The notes below the pieces were generated by a model. The model ran no database searches and was not told the origin of the DNA. It was given only the letters and a program-made list of their open reading frames with translations. Of a stretch of DNA of 64,000 bases, positions 1 to 60,148 are shown one piece after another (within the stretch, counting starts at the first letter, position 1; each line of letters begins with the position of its first letter). The DNA comes from Astropecten irregularis (taxonomy: Eukaryota; Echinodermata; Asteroidea; Paxillosida; Astropectinidae): assembly GCA_963971285.1 (NCBI GenBank), contig OZ020260.1, positions 14,046,798 through 14,110,797 of the forward strand, given 5' to 3'. A program made the position numbers and the translations under genes.

Positions 1-1185
1 TCCAACATTTTTTCGTTACCATTTTATATAAACTTGATAAATTCGTTTACTGAAGAATTCTGTTCTAGTCCTTTTATAGGCAAACGCGAAAAAATGCATT
101 CGTTTACCTTCCATAAAGGGAAACACCGTTTTTATTCCGGTAGGTTGTGAATTTTTTGGCTTTTGGGTCGTTCTTTGTCGTTATTTGTTGCTGGTTTCTT
201 AAAACCTCATTACCCATTTATGACAGTAGTGCACTTAGGCTTTGACATTGAAACGGAACCTTGACAACGCCGTAGCCTAATTTGCATAATTATTCCATAT
301 TTTGGAAAGCCCATGCAAGTGCTAGTTTTTGCGACTGATATCATGACCAATAAGCCCCGAGCAGGAGATGAATGGATTCAATACCTTTCACATGACATTG
401 TTCCCTTTTTCTTTGGCTGATTTTTTGGTTCTTTAAACGTCTGTATTCTGACCTTGTGGATGAATTAAATGAATGAAATTGTCGACGAAACCCTAGACTC
501 CATGCCCATGTGCCAACTCAATAGTTAAATGAAAAGCTTCCACGCGGAAGGGTGGATTTGTTTTGTTACCAAAAAGCAGCCCCGATAATTTGATCTGTTT
601 GTTATTTGGTTATGCGATATACCAAAGTATATTTTTTCGCTGTGATGCCGCGGGTAAAGTGATATAGGCTGTGTGCCGCTGTCACGTGGCTGTATGCTTC
701 TGTCAGCGACGCCAGTGTGTTCAATGGAATGGCAGCCCAAGTCTTTCCTGAGTGGATTAACTCTTGACATGGTCTGAAGGAATCGACTGGGAGGGATGTC
801 TTAGAGATGACGTCTGCAAGTCATCCATGACGGCTAGTTTCATCCCCCGCCTCTTCCTCTTCTTTTGCTTCCTCTATTGCGATTTGCTGGACCTCAACTC
901 GGGGACAGTGCGTGTAAAGCACGGACCTTATCTAATGAAAAGATAATAATACTAATAATGGACGGAACAGGAGTGGTCTGAGGATAGGGTTTGGAGTGAA
1001 CAGACCTCTGGCCTTCCAACCTCCATCTGTCAATGATCGGACCACACTATCCTGCTCTCTGCTAGCTCTGAGCGATGGATGTACCTGGTGGCAGTTGCCT
1101 TTATACTTCAGTACTTGGACTCTTCTTTCTTGGGGTTCGGTTTGCCATTGTCCCGTGGGATAGCAACCACATCATGGTGAGGAGG

Positions 1186-1226
1186 CTGGGAAGGGGGCTG
1201 GGAAGGGGGCTGGGGAGGGGGGAATA
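1186..1226 (+). repeat. G-rich tandem block
   Basis: About three copies of a 12-base unit like GGGAAGGGGGCT, with runs of five or six G. It could form a G-quadruplex. Confidence 0.7.
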
Positions 1227-1373
1227 TGACTGTACAATGACACACTGGAGCGACATATGCAAGCCCCAGGCCGTGTCAAAGAGTCAAATAAAAAAGGCGT
1301 GACGAAGTCTATGATAGAAGTGTGATAATGACATTAAAATCCCAGTGGGGCAATATGACTTCACTGGATAAAA

Positions 1374-1397
1374 AAGAAGAAGAAGAAGAAGAAGAAG
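1374..1397 (+). repeat. (GAA)n microsatellite
   Basis: About eight GAA units following an A run. Confidence 0.85.
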
Positions 1398-2981
1398 TAT
1401 GATCCGTGAAGACGGCCGTAAGATCATGCACGCAAACGGTGTATAGCTCCTACTACAATCGACCAGCAAAGTCGGCATCAGGCCACTGGGGAGACTTGCT
1501 TAAACAAACAGCACCCGTGAAAATAACCAATAAAATATGGAAATAGCCGCTTCTTGTCTGGAAGGTACGCACACATGGCCCGTTCTGAAACCACGTGGGA
1601 TTTAAGGAAAAATTGAAATTACAAAACTTGTCCGGAAGATATTCCCTGAAAAAAAAACCCAGGAAAGACACAAAAATAACAACAGCTTTTCACAGCTAAA
1701 ATCTCAGGCCCGAAGCTTAGTAGGAAATCAAGTATGCATGCCAAGACCTTCACTGCAACCCCTTTACTTGAAATTGCCTCTCCGTGGATAAACCAAGTCA
1801 GGACATTCACATCTCGGCCCTCGTCCGATTTTTTTTCTACGCTATTTGTTTTGTAGTAGAGATTATGTTAAATCCTTGGGTTTTGTTTCTGCCCGCCAGA
1901 GCACTTTATACATCACCCTGTTAGGTATAGGATGGCTATATACAGCCATTGCCAAATACATTTAACAAATTAAAATCCAGAGGGGCCCCGGTTGTCTAAT
2001 TAACCGTTCTTGGTTGGTGGGGAAGATTGCAAAGAGTGTGTTTGAAAATGACTTTGGCCCGGGCTTATGTCAGCCACTCTCCCCTATCGCCTGCCGCCTT
2101 GCTGCCGGGGAGTACGGGGTCCCCTTGCCGTGGCGAGACCGTAACTAGCTAGGAAGGTCGAGAGACGGAGAATAACGGCCGTCTGTTGGGTGGGGTACGG
2201 GGTGGGTCAATGCTACAAAATGAACCTTATCACTGATCGAATTCAAAATATTCCATCGTTACTGTTTCATTGATTGTAGTCAAAGAACAAGCTGAAGAAT
2301 TCACAAATTGGACACTAAACATCTTCGCTGAGGTTTTTCTCCGACATTGATTTTGCTCCCGAGGAGAAATCCTGTTTATGGTGTTCGTAAATAAACAAAG
2401 CCATGTTCCGGGGTCTAATCGCTGGTTCCCTCCATCAAACATACATCTATCTGCTTGGGGAACCAGCGCACGGATTACTGATCCATTTAGGATCCATAAA
2501 GGACTAATTGTACCTCCGGGTTGTTTTTTGTTTTTACAATCAATACAGATGACAGGTACCAGATTTTTGCCGTTAACCACAAATATATTTTGTGAACATA
2601 AAAAACATATCCTTAGAGAAATATTTTTGTTTTGATAATGGATCGTGTTTCTGATGTTCACATCATGATTTCCTGCGTGGAAATTTCAAGAATCCATGAA
2701 GGTAAATATCTCCACATGTCATGTCCGTCATTTACCTTTTTTATTTTTTTTTTTTACATCTATCTATTCTGGGTGAGATATACATTGAGTGCGTTTGTTT
2801 TGGGTCTGGAGGCGAATATGTCATGGAGTGCGCGTGAATGGGGTGTCTTCGAGAGCACTTTGGAGGAATGTAATGTCCGATTGTTAGTATATGTGTGGCA
2901 CACTCAGAGCCAGCATGACCAGTAATGTACTTGTAATTTAGAATGCCAAGCAAGCAAGCCACGAGAATATCACAAACCTGC

Positions 2982-3175
2982 TTAAAGGTATAATACATGA
3001 TAGGTAAAGGTCACAGAACAGCACTGATACTTTGTCTAATCCAACATGTACATCAAATAACACACCTGTGAAAACTTTAAGCTCAATCGGACATCTGAGT
3101 CACTGAGAAAGTTGTGAAAAACCACCTCAAACATTTCTGTTTTGGTTTCCTACCAAAGTATGATAGTCCCTTTAA
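2982..3175. mobile_element. Family A/B chimeric MITE
   Basis: It opens TTAAAGGTATAATACATGAT and continues with the family A right arm (CAGCACTGATACTTTGTCT, AGCTCAATCGGACATCTGAG). It then jumps to a family B end (TACCAAAGTATGATAG..CCTTTAA). It is about half the normal length, so it is an internally deleted or recombinant copy. Confidence 0.75.
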
Positions 3176-3900
3176 TGAAGCAGTTCATTCTTATACACAT
3201 ACGAAAAGGAAAATAAAGATGGGCAAAAAGGGTCTGAAAAACAGTCCTGATAGCAAAACCGCTGGTTAAACGGATACCGCCAAAGGATACCGATTAAGAA
3301 TCCTTTAATTCCCGTGCGCAGACCAGGCAGGTAGGCACAGTGGTTAAATTGACAGGTTTCAACACCTTTAGGGTGCCTCAGCTTTTTCGTGCTGTCACCT
3401 TAACCAAACGCAGGGCCCTGTGTATAAATCTCCACGCTCCGGTCTCACCAGGGCAGTGTCTGTACCCTCCCCATCGCATGATGCGATGCCTACACTCCTA
3501 TGCTTGCTTAGATATGGCAAACATGTCATTCACTACAGATGCAAGTTAACCTATTTACATCAATGACATCATCGCTAGAGAGTGCGAGACAGACTGAGGG
3601 GAAGATGGAAGTCTCTTCACCGTCGGCCATGTTTCACTCCGGCTGATTGCGCCTCCAACCGGTTTACGCTGGGGCCAACATGCTCCCGTCACCCGCCCTA
3701 TGAGCTAACTGCATGGCCCCTCCAAACTAGACTTCTATATCCTCGAAGTACAATATGCTCACATTAATACACTCCATTTCATCAATGAGATCTTCTAATC
3801 GCTTTTCTGTTGTTGTTTTTGCATTCAATATAATTATTATGTGCTACAGTATAATTATATACACCAAGCCTGCTATGCAAAAATAACACACGATGATGTT

Positions 3901-4262
3901 ATTATAAGTATAATGCATGATTGGTAAATGTCACAGAAGAGCGCTCACACTTTGTCTGATCAAACATGTGCATAAAATATTAAACCTGTGAAAATCTGAG
4001 CTCAATCGGACATCTGAGTCACGAGAAAATAGCGAAAAACCGACTCAATTTTTTTTATAAAACATAAAGATAGGATATTGATCTTACCCCGAGATCAAAA
4101 CTGTTTTCGCTGGTTATTTACTGATTTCTGGATAAGTACACCATTTCAGGCGGAAATATGTTAACGGTATGTTTCTACCAGCACCATCTTCATACCCTGA
4201 ACGTAATACGTAAATCTGTGAACATTTCTGTTTGGGTATATAATCCTGTATTGTACCTTTAA
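3901..4262. mobile_element. Family A MITE copy
   Basis: Full-length family A copy in the orientation that starts with the CTCACACTTTGTCTGAT arm and ends AACATTTCTGTTTGGGTAT..TACCTTTAA. The interior carries paired GATCTTACCCCGAGATCAAA segments. Confidence 0.8.
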
Positions 4263-5338
4263 ATTATAAAAATAATTTCACTTCATCCGGACTGCAGCAA
4301 CAGTTTACAGTGAAATGATTCAAGACAATAATCCTTGGTAAAAATTATACCTAGGTGTTGCGAAAACAAAAAAATATCGGATCAAAAATCAATGGCCAAA
4401 TAAATTCCATCATGCGATATTTTCAACGTGCGGTCTAACACATGTATGCATATGAAATATAATAATATATTTGTCAGCATACTGTTTTCTAATATCACGG
4501 TTCGGCGATCATCTTTATATGTGAAAAGTGTAAACTCCTTCAAGGTGTTGGAAACTGTGTCGGCATTTTGATTACAAAATTGATTTTCAAGTGTGAAATT
4601 TCGCGACTACAGCACAACTGGACTACATTTTCCCGAAGCATATATTCGCATATTATAGCAATGCTGCAATGTTACACTCAGCCAATAACATCCTGAAATG
4701 AATCAAGCCATTTGGAACTCGAGGTTGTTATTTTCCTCTTCTTCATCTTCATGCCTAGTACAAACAAATTGCTAAATGCTGGCGTCACTGCACAACAGAC
4801 AAACAACACTGAAGGCGAATTCCGTCTTGAAGAATTAATGCAATGACTGAGGGCGCTGTTCGTGCAGTTTCCCGCCAAAAGTAAAATTGGCGGGAAAAAT
4901 AATGATGATAAAAAAAAGACAGAAGTGCGGTGGCCCTATGTTACATGCGATAATTACAAGGGAGTGAATCTAATGGCTCGGCTTGAACGAGAAGTCCATT
5001 AACAGACAGAGCCAAGGTCAATACTTGTCGTCATATTGACCGGGGCGTCATACTCTTATAAAAAACGGTCTTAAAAGGGTGGATAGGGTATAATTGCACT
5101 GTAATATTTCCATTTAAAAAATATAAAATGGCAAAATTAGAGTCGAGCACTTTCGCACCAAAATGAAACAATTATTTTCACAAGATGATGATGTAGAATA
5201 CGGCAAACAGGATGGCATCTGCAATAAACACGGTATTATTAGCTTCTCTACACCAATATTGCACTTTATTGTAATACAGTCGAATCTTGGAGAGATTGTG
5301 TCGAATCATTGTGCACTTAAATTCTCGTCCATGTCTGC

Positions 5339-5644
5339 TTAAAGGTATAACACTGGATTGGTAAAGGTGCCAGAACAGCTGCATAGAAGTCATAAAATAA
5401 AAACAAACCTGTGAAATTTTCAGCTCATATCATCATTGGAAAATGTAGAAAACATTTTCAAATCTATTCAGAATAGGAGTTTTGATCTCATCCGAAGATC
5501 AAAACTGTTTTCGGTCGTTGTTTTACAAAATTTCTGGATAAATGCACCATTTCAGGCGGAAATATTGTAACGGTATCTTTCTACCAACACCATCTTCATA
5601 CCCTGAAAGCTATTCCTAAATCTGTGAATGTACTGTACCTTTAA
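5339..5644. mobile_element. Family A MITE copy, internally shortened
   Basis: Bounded by TTAAAGGTATAACACTGG and TACTGTACCTTTAA. The first arm is diverged and partly deleted; the arm with GGCGGAAATATTGTAACGG is kept. Confidence 0.75.
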
Positions 5645-6108
5645 CAACATAAATTACGAAATTTACAATTAAAAATATCTCCAATATAAAAACATGACCT
5701 GTGATGGAGAGGGCTGCAGACCTATTATTTCTTGGAAAAGATTGCCTTCACGCGGCAAACTCTCTGGGTAACACTTGGGAATAAATCGCCTGATAATTAG
5801 CCTTGTGGTATAACTTGCTCGTCAGAACAAGAAACATCTGTATACGCGACCAAGGCCGTAGACAATTAGCTGGGTGGATACGTACAATATCCACATCAGT
5901 AATTGTGCGGCTATGTGGGGAAAACAAAACAATTAATATCATGGTAGACAAAGTGTGCGCTGGATTTGGGAAGTGGTAATATTTTTACAGCATTGAAATG
6001 ACTTGGTAGAATCGTGCCTGGAGCCATTGGTGATTTTTGTTTTCGCGATATCAGCTATCAATTTGATGGCACTGTGGTCGTTGATTAAGTATACATGTAT
6101 CCAGAGGG

Positions 6109-6218
6109 TGCTTGGAGTTAGGAGGGCCTGACGCGTTTCGATCCTAGCAGGATCTTTACTCCAAACATTTGATCAATTTCTGATCATTATTTTGGCTGAA
6201 GAGCAGTTTGCAGCAGTT
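6109..6218 (-). mobile_element. Family F hairpin element
   Basis: On the minus strand it carries GATCCTGCTAGGATCGAAAC followed by GCGTC, a stem-loop plus GAAAC resembling the 3' half of a hammerhead core. An outer stem TTGGAGT/ACTCCAA closes it. A conserved GAGCAGTTTGCAGCAG follows on the plus strand. Confidence 0.6.
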
Positions 6219-6676
6219 TTTTACTTGTCCATATTTTATTTTGTGAAAAAAAAAATTGAAAGTTGAGGCGGTCATCTGCAGTTGCTTAGAAAATCAAAAT
6301 TTTCAAATGGTTCACAGACGGATTCCCGTAAGGACAATTCGAGGAAGGTTTCCCTAAACATCATGAGCTCCAAACAAAATTCTCTTGTGGCTGAGACTTG
6401 ATTTTATTTTTTGGGGGAAACGACCCACAACCCAAAATAATAGGACCCCTTTGCGAGCGCCATTCTATGGTCGCTTCCATTTATCTTCTTTGGCAGCCTC
6501 GATCTGTTATAAATCTGGTGGCAGCGGTGGGATGAACATCATCTAGGTATAACATTGTACATGTAAGACCCACCAACGCCCACTGTATACACTGAAGCGG
6601 TTAAGATTGTCGAATTAAGTTAGCTTTGAAAAATGTGCACTTACGCACTTCATCGCAAACGGCCACATTCTTGCCT

Positions 6677-6810
6677 GGGGTGGATTTCACGAAGCCCTAC
6701 GATCGATCGTAACTCGAGTCACGAAGATGACCCATCGTATCCTGTGTATTGCTGCAGTGTGTCATAAGTCCTACGATTGATAGTAAGTTATGATGAGTTT
6801 AGTGAAATGA
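6677..6810. mobile_element. Family C palindromic element
   Basis: Starts GGGGTGGATTTCACGAAGCC and ends GATGAGTTTAGTGAAAT, an inverted repeat of the first end. It contains CGATCGATCGTAACTCGAGT. Confidence 0.8.
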
Positions 6811-7114
6811 AGACACAGCAAATTTGTAATTATTAAACATCGCGACTATATGTCGTTTAAATTGCCCCCGAATCTTGGAACACGCCGCGCCAACTGAACT
6901 TGACCAAATCACTTTCTGCCGCGCTGTGAGTGTACGCGTCAATATTTGAGGATGATTCTCAATCGAAGCTGCCCCTTGTTATTAGCACACAGCTGAGAAA
7001 CACTTGCGAGAACCTTTCATTTATTTATGTGTAAGTTTGCACTTGCATCGGGTGCCAAGATGTATAGCACATTTGGCCAGTTAAAACCTTATCTAGATAG
7101 CGAAATGTGCCCTG

Positions 7115-7467
7115 TTAAAGGTAGTATCATACTTTGGTAGCGTACCGAAACAGAAATCTTCACAGATTGATCTATAACTTACAGGGTGTGAATATGGTGA
7201 TTGTAGAAACATACCGTTACAATTTTTCTGCCTGAAATGTTGTATGTATCTAGAAACCGATTACCAAAAACAATTTTGATGATCAGAAGAACACAAATAA
7301 TGCTGAAAAGAGTTCAATATACCGCGGGCGTTTTTCACTGTTTTCTCAAAAAGTAGGCACCGTATGGGACTGGGAATTTCATAGATGACTGTTACTTTAT
7401 CTTTCTTGATATTTCGGCCCATGAATCTGCATTTCTTCGACAAAAACTTAGATGATATTACCCTTAA
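7115..7467. mobile_element. Family B MITE copy
   Basis: Starts TTAAAGGTAGTATCATACTT and ends GATGATATTACCCTTAA. It has the arm shared with family A (GAAACATACCGTTACAAT) and the B-specific arm (GGCACCGTATGGGACTGGGA, CATGAATCTGCATTTCTTCG). Confidence 0.82.
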
Positions 7468-8090
7468 ACCAATGGCAGTATACATTTTTCTGGCATAGAT
7501 CGTTATTACAAGCGATTTAACCCAAATAAACCTCAAACCATGGTTCCGGATAGGACATTATACTGTTTTAAAAACACTTTCACAAAAAGGAAAGTGCTGC
7601 ATAATTTTACTTGTGCAACTGAGGTTACTGTAGTTCATTTCTTTTCCATTTTTTCAAATTGCATTTCCGGGCTACATCATAAATGTATCGTGTTATGACA
7701 ACGTACGCTAGATTGCTATTTCTTTATGGACACATGAAAGTTATTGCACGTCACAATGAGGATAATTTATTGGGGCGGTTTGCCCAGAATACCGTGTTTG
7801 CAAATATGAACAGTGGTGACGCACTACATATCCCCCATTTGAGGTAGCAGGGGCGAAAAAAGCAAATACTTCATTTCTATGTCAACGAAACTAAGGAATA
7901 AAATGCATCTAGCCCCTGAGTGAGAGAAACGGACATCTTTCTGTCAGCATTTCGTGTGAAGTTTGATTATCATCTGATACGGGGAGAGGGCAATGTAAAC
8001 TTCTGATGGGGGTAAAGTGGAAATATTGATTAAGCATAATGTGGCTGGTCGCGATATAGCATTATCGGTATCATTGCTATTCCTGTAACT

Positions 8091-8317
8091 GGGTCCAATT
8101 TCATGGAGCAGCTAAGCACAGAAATTTGCTGAGCACAAAAATGTCTTGCGCATCGTTAAAAATTCGACTTGATATTTATGGTCACTGAACAGCAGCCAAC
8201 GAACAATCACAAGTGATTAATACACATGGACATTTGGTTGTTAATCCTGTTTTAATTAAGACAGCAATGTCATGCTTAGCAAATTGTTGTGCTAAGCAGC
8301 GCAGTGAAATTGGCCCC
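8091..8317. mobile_element. Family D MITE copy
   Basis: GGGTCCAATTTCATGGAGCA to GTGCTAAGCAGCGCAGTGAA then ATTGGCCCC. The ends are inverted repeats and the interior includes CAACGAACAATCACAAGTGA. Confidence 0.8.
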
Positions 8318-8982
8318 TGATGTACCGTTCGAAGTCCTTTCTTAGGAAACCAGGCGGCAATACAACATGTCCACTGACAGCCTATAGTTTTCACCAATTA
8401 CACTGTACACGTTCATATCAGACAGAGCCTTGCTAAAATCGCTTTGGTGTCAGTGGTTTTTGTTTTGCGCCACATGTGAGAGTTTTCATACGTATAACCG
8501 ACACGTAAGACAAAGCAACAAGACAAACAGATATTGGAGTTTAACGTGAAATTATCGACTTTTTTCCAGGCTTGCGGTTTTGTCCAACCTTCGATAAAGC
8601 CTAATACGTTATACGTATGTGTGTGTTGGTAGGTGGGGAGGGGTGGGCTTTGTAGACTTTCAATTAGTACACAGCAGGTGCTGTCATAGACAAAACACAC
8701 TGTGTGAAGGATAAGCCTTTAATTATGCCATATGCGTTTTGTTTGCATAACCAGGCCAGTTGATATTGTATTAAGTGAATAAAATTATACTACCCAAATA
8801 GGGCAGCCCCGCGCAAGGCTGGCATATTAAATGCATGATACGACTCAGTATTACATTTACATCTTCTTCAAGCCCTTATTACAATTTTCAAATACCTGTC
8901 ATAGTCAATGATTAAACCTCTTTAATCATTTATAATTCCACGTGGAGCCTAGCAGTAGAAAATAAAATTATTCGATCGGTCC

Positions 8983-9218
8983 GTGGCCAATTTCATAGCT
9001 GCTTAGGCCTAAGGACCAAAATTCGCTTACGCACCAAAAACCTTGGTGAATAAAATCAGTATGCCATTTAAAACTCCTTGTGAATGTTATGCAAACGATT
9101 GCAGAATACAAGTCAAAAGCAGTAAACATCACATGACAATTTGGTTGGTAATCCTGTTTAATCAAAGAAGACTTTTCATGCTTAAACCAAATTGTGTGCT
9201 TAAGCAGCTCGTCCCTGG
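8983..9218. mobile_element. Family D MITE copy, second subfamily
   Basis: GTGGCCAATTTCATAGCTGC at the left and GTGTGCTTAAGCAGCTCGTC at the right. The interior (CCTTGTGAATGTTATGCAAA) differs from the first subfamily but matches the copy at 45599. Confidence 0.75.
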
Positions 9219-9960
9219 TATAGAAGTTAACCAAACAGTTTATTTTTTTAATGGCAAAGAATTATTTCATATTATTAGAGAAAGTGGATTGGCGATATTA
9301 GTTTAGCTACACGCTATGGAGCGACCTAATTGGTCGTTACCGCGCTGGTATAGATAGATGTATATATAAGGCGAAGTGACGCGTCTGGTGAACATGCGCA
9401 GAAGGCGCTGTACCGTGACGGTTCTATGATTAGCCTAGGTCACGCTATGAGGTGTGGTGCGAGGAGACCCTATACACACTTGTCACATTTCCTCGTGTTC
9501 TAAACTCATTCCAGTCGTTTTATACTTGACCTGTTTTTTAATGATCATGTATTTGCAGGGTATGTAGGACAATAGTGCGCGGTTCATATAAAATTATATG
9601 ATCGATCATAAAACAAACACTGAATTATTGCAAACACCTCTACAATTGTATTCATCTGAGGCTTTTGTTTATTGGTACACGAATCCTTAATATGCAAATA
9701 CTGTGACCCAGTTCACGATGAAAAGCTGGTCAAGGTTTAAGATCATCTTGTTATCTTGTTTGTATTCAGAGTTTAATGTTCAGGACAAATTATAAATAAA
9801 GCCGTTATTCGTGAATACTGATTTTAAAGCAACTGTTTAACAGATAATAGTGTCGTGATTATGTACAATGTAATTTGAAAATATTGGAAAGAATGCTCAC
9901 TTTCAAAACAGACGGTAAGAAAGATGTATGACGTAAGGATCTGACGTTGTTACACTGAAG

Positions 9961-10174
9961 ACCTTTTCCAAACCTCGGCTCCGGCTCAGGCTCCGGCTTC
10001 GTCTTTGTCATCATTATGATGAAAATATAGGTTGTGGTTTTTCATTGAAGCTGAAGCTCTGTCTTCCTTTTCAAACCAGAGAATCTACTTCCGAACCGCA
10101 GCCAAAAGCCTCTATTTTGATACCCCTTATTTTAGGATGGATTCGCGAGACGGAGCCGAGGTTTGGAAAAGGCT
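9961..10174. mobile_element. Family E MITE with GGCTCC hexamer termini
   Basis: ACCTTTTCCAAACCTCGGCT at the left pairs with AGCCGAGGTTTGGAAAAGG at the right. The interior CTTCCGAACCGCAGCCAAAA matches the other two copies. CTGAAG flanks both sides and may be a target duplication. Confidence 0.78.
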
Positions 10175-10199
10175 CTGAAGACTATGCCACACTCAAGCG

Positions 10200-10420
10200 C
10201 ACGTCCTGCGTGAATCTTGCGCATCCTTAGACCAATGATGCGTTGTTGGAAGCTAGACAAAAACGCGCGCGCACCTTCGAGGTAAGACTGCCTCGGTGTG
10301 GAGACGGCGCGTGACGCGGCAACATCCTCTAATGGCAGTAAGATTTAGGTGGATTACGTCTGTCTGCTAGTGCGCCGGCAAAGTCTGTTATAAAGCTCTC
10401 TACACACGCCCACCTATATG
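10200..10420 (+). promoter_or_regulatory. CpG-rich patch, possible promoter or 5' non-coding exon
   Basis: CpG is unusually dense for this window (for example ACGCGCGCGCACC and GGCGCGTGACGCGG). A good donor, TTCGAG|GTAAGA, lies at 10282 and could splice to the acceptor ending at 12620, making a 5' UTR exon for the TRPC gene 2.3 kb away. This is inference from composition and splice consensus only. Confidence 0.3.
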
Positions 10421-10643
10421 GAGCTATAATGAGGAAATATGTGGGACACGGAAAGGTTGCCTTTTAAACTGTTTCGACTCTCCGCACCGATAATGGCCTT
10501 GAATTACACAAATCGCATCTGTAACCAAAATATCTGGTCAGTGAATAGAATCAATTGTGCTATTTCGGGTTTTTTCACTGGAAAGTCAAGAAAACGTTTT
10601 GCTTGAATTAAAATGATACTTCCGAACGGTTGTTTGGCCTGAC

Positions 10644-10878
10644 GTGTTTTCATAGAGCTACTAAGCACAAAATAATTGCTTAGCACAAAAAATAGCTTGC
10701 CCAATAAAACAAACCACCATTGAACATTCCATTTGATATTCATGGCCAGCGAACAACAGCCAAATGGCAATTGCAAGTGATACACAACACACGATTTGTT
10801 TGTTTATCCTGTTTTTACTAAGACAGAAATGTCATGCTTAGCGAATTTTTGTGCTAAGCAGCTCTATGAAATTGGTCT
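10644..10878. mobile_element. Family D MITE copy
   Basis: Starts TTTTCATAGAGCTACTAAGC and ends GCTAAGCAGCTCTATGAAAT followed by TGGTCTC; the interior matches the copy at 21439 in reverse orientation. Confidence 0.8.
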
Positions 10879-12635
10879 CGGTTTGGTAAGAGGGGTTAAC
10901 TGTATTAAATTGAAAGAGTGTTAGATGTGACATGTCACATGCACAACGAGATACACAGTACATTATGTCGAGGGCCGCAACGGATGATTGGAATTGGCCT
11001 CGTGCTCAAGGTTTTAATTACCCCTTTAAACTCAACCTGCAAGCAGGTTGTGAACTAGACAGCCCTTCCATGCCGTTCGTGACTGCAATGACCAGATGTC
11101 AGTGGTCACACGCCAGTGAGTTCTGAGTTTATGATTCTCAGGCTTCGACAGTATCTCTCTACTATAGGTTGCCTGAGCTGAGCCGTGCATGCAACCGCTA
11201 GCTCTGCGTTGCCTCGTCCGCCCAATGACTATGACCGTGGAATAGAAACAGCTAGAAACAGTCTGGTATCGCTTTATTGGGTCCTAACTCCCGGTGGGCT
11301 GAGCAAATCAGGTGTATGGTACCAGTGCGCCTGCGCAGATCAATCAAGAGCACTCTGCAGTTTGGTGACACTGCATACATGGTTCTGATCCTGTGGTCGA
11401 TTCGGATTAGTGTTAATGTTCCCGTTTTCTACCCTCATCAGAATTAAATAGAACCATCGGCCGTTGCCCTGCCTTGCCAGCGGGTTTTAATCATGGGGAT
11501 TATAGACTGAAGTATGCGGTAATGATGACGTGTTCGTGGTGGATATCTAAGAAAGACCGATGTCCCTCTGGTATCTGTGCGGATATTGCGAGACTCCTAA
11601 ACGCCCAGGAATCTATACGGCGAGTTACAGTCGCGGAAACTGCGTGGATCTGCGAGCGCTGCTCGTAAATTCTGCCCGAAAAATATCGCCGGGGTCAGCC
11701 GTAGAAAATTACTTCCGAGTTTTGAGGTGGATATTATCCTATTGATGTGTATTCTGCACTGTCATGGTAAGAATAATTGCTTGAAGACTCGTCAGACAAC
11801 ACCAAAGGGAATCCATCGACATATGACGGTAATTTACCACACCTGTGGTGTTATTATATAACTGTATAGCGTTCCTGTACGTCGGATGCTTATTAAATAT
11901 GAAACACCTGATCAACTTGGTTATACCAGAAAGTACAATGACTTTCCTCCAAAAAAAGATCAATAAATTCTTTCTGGGTTGATGTGATTCTGGCAACAAT
12001 TAGGTAGAAACTTTGTTTCGTCCTAGACGTGGATCAATAATATGGTAATCATCATTATCAGTGTGGATGTAACTGTTGCTACATGTTCGTACGATCGCTA
12101 TGATCACCATCCGGACATGCAACGGTTAACCGAGTTCTGCCTTGAAATTCCCACGTGTAAAACTTCGATTGGAATTCGGATATCTACATCTGAATAAATC
12201 CAGAAAGGCCGCCATTTTGTCCACAGATACAGTGATATTAAGATAGGTAAAATAATGGACGGAAATGGAACATACTTGTCGCAGGACATCATCAGACAGA
12301 CAACGATTGTTTTTGGTTTCTTGTTTCCGTTTTCTTGTCCTTTTCTCCCTCTGTTTTTGCCACTTCTTGATATTTCATGGGCGGTGACAAATTGCTACCA
12401 TTTTATAATCTTGTGCTACAGCTCCCCTTGGTGTAATTGTCTGGAATATTATGTGGTTGTGAACGGGAGACGTAGGATAACGTCTAACTTGAAGTTGATC
12501 GAAAAAGAAAAACCCTGCCATGTAAATCGGTCTTCTTCCATTTTATCATTATATTAACAACAAAGTAGGTCTACCTTGAAGCATAATTTTCAACCGAGTG
12601 TTCTTCAATTTTCCACCCAGGTATCCCACCCAACC
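10878..12635. other. Region just upstream of TRPC coding exon 1
   Basis: No repeat or gene is recognised here. It should hold the 5' UTR, promoter, or the last part of a 5' intron, because a pyrimidine tract and AG (12611-12620) sit 15 bases before the chosen start codon. The sequence alone does not show which. Confidence 0.5.
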
Positions 12636-59688
<47,053 letters not shown>

Positions 59689-60142
59689 CCCAGCCTCCTG
59701 CTCGGCTGCCATTGCCGTCTGTGAAACTATCCATAACCTGTGCTGGTTGACACAAACCAACAAGAAAACACTTGCTACGGAGCTTGAGCTCTATGCTGTG
59801 TGCCACCACTTATAAAAACGAAGATGCAATATCAGCGAGATCTTTGTCGTCGTTGTGTTTTGTTTAGTCGAACGGTTCTCATATAAAAAAATGTAACTTA
59901 ATGTTGCTCAACTTTCCATTGTCTCTGACACATAGGTTAATTATTGAGAACGTTTGACATTTTGAAACTGGTTTATAACTTTATGTCCTTACTCCATTAA
60001 AATAATCAAGGTTAAATCAATTTAGTATTATCAATTAATTTGCATAATAATTAAGTCATTATTATCATCTTATTTTTGGTTAATGTGATTAAATGTTTAT
60101 GTCAAACGGGAATTATAAGAAAAAACTTTTTTTTTCGTTTAT

Positions 60143-60148
60143 AATAAA
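60143..60148 (+). terminator. Candidate polyadenylation signal AATAAA
   Basis: First canonical AATAAA after the stop codon, 455 bases downstream, in a very AT-rich stretch. A second canonical hexamer lies at 60747-60752 just before a family C repeat. Either could be used; cDNA would decide. Confidence 0.35.

Larger units (their letters stand above)
1..2981. other. 5' flank without a recognised gene
   Basis: AT-rich sequence with only short open frames that show no known domain. It includes a G-rich tandem block and a (GAA)n run, listed separately. The longest frame (2230-2661, minus) has two CxxC pairs but no family likeness and no splice or codon signs, so it is not called. Confidence 0.6.

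Noticed and set aside
2230-2661. 143-codon open frame on the minus strand with two CxxC pairs
   Set aside because: The Cys pairs suggested a zinc finger, but spacing and neighbours fit no family and there is no supporting gene structure.
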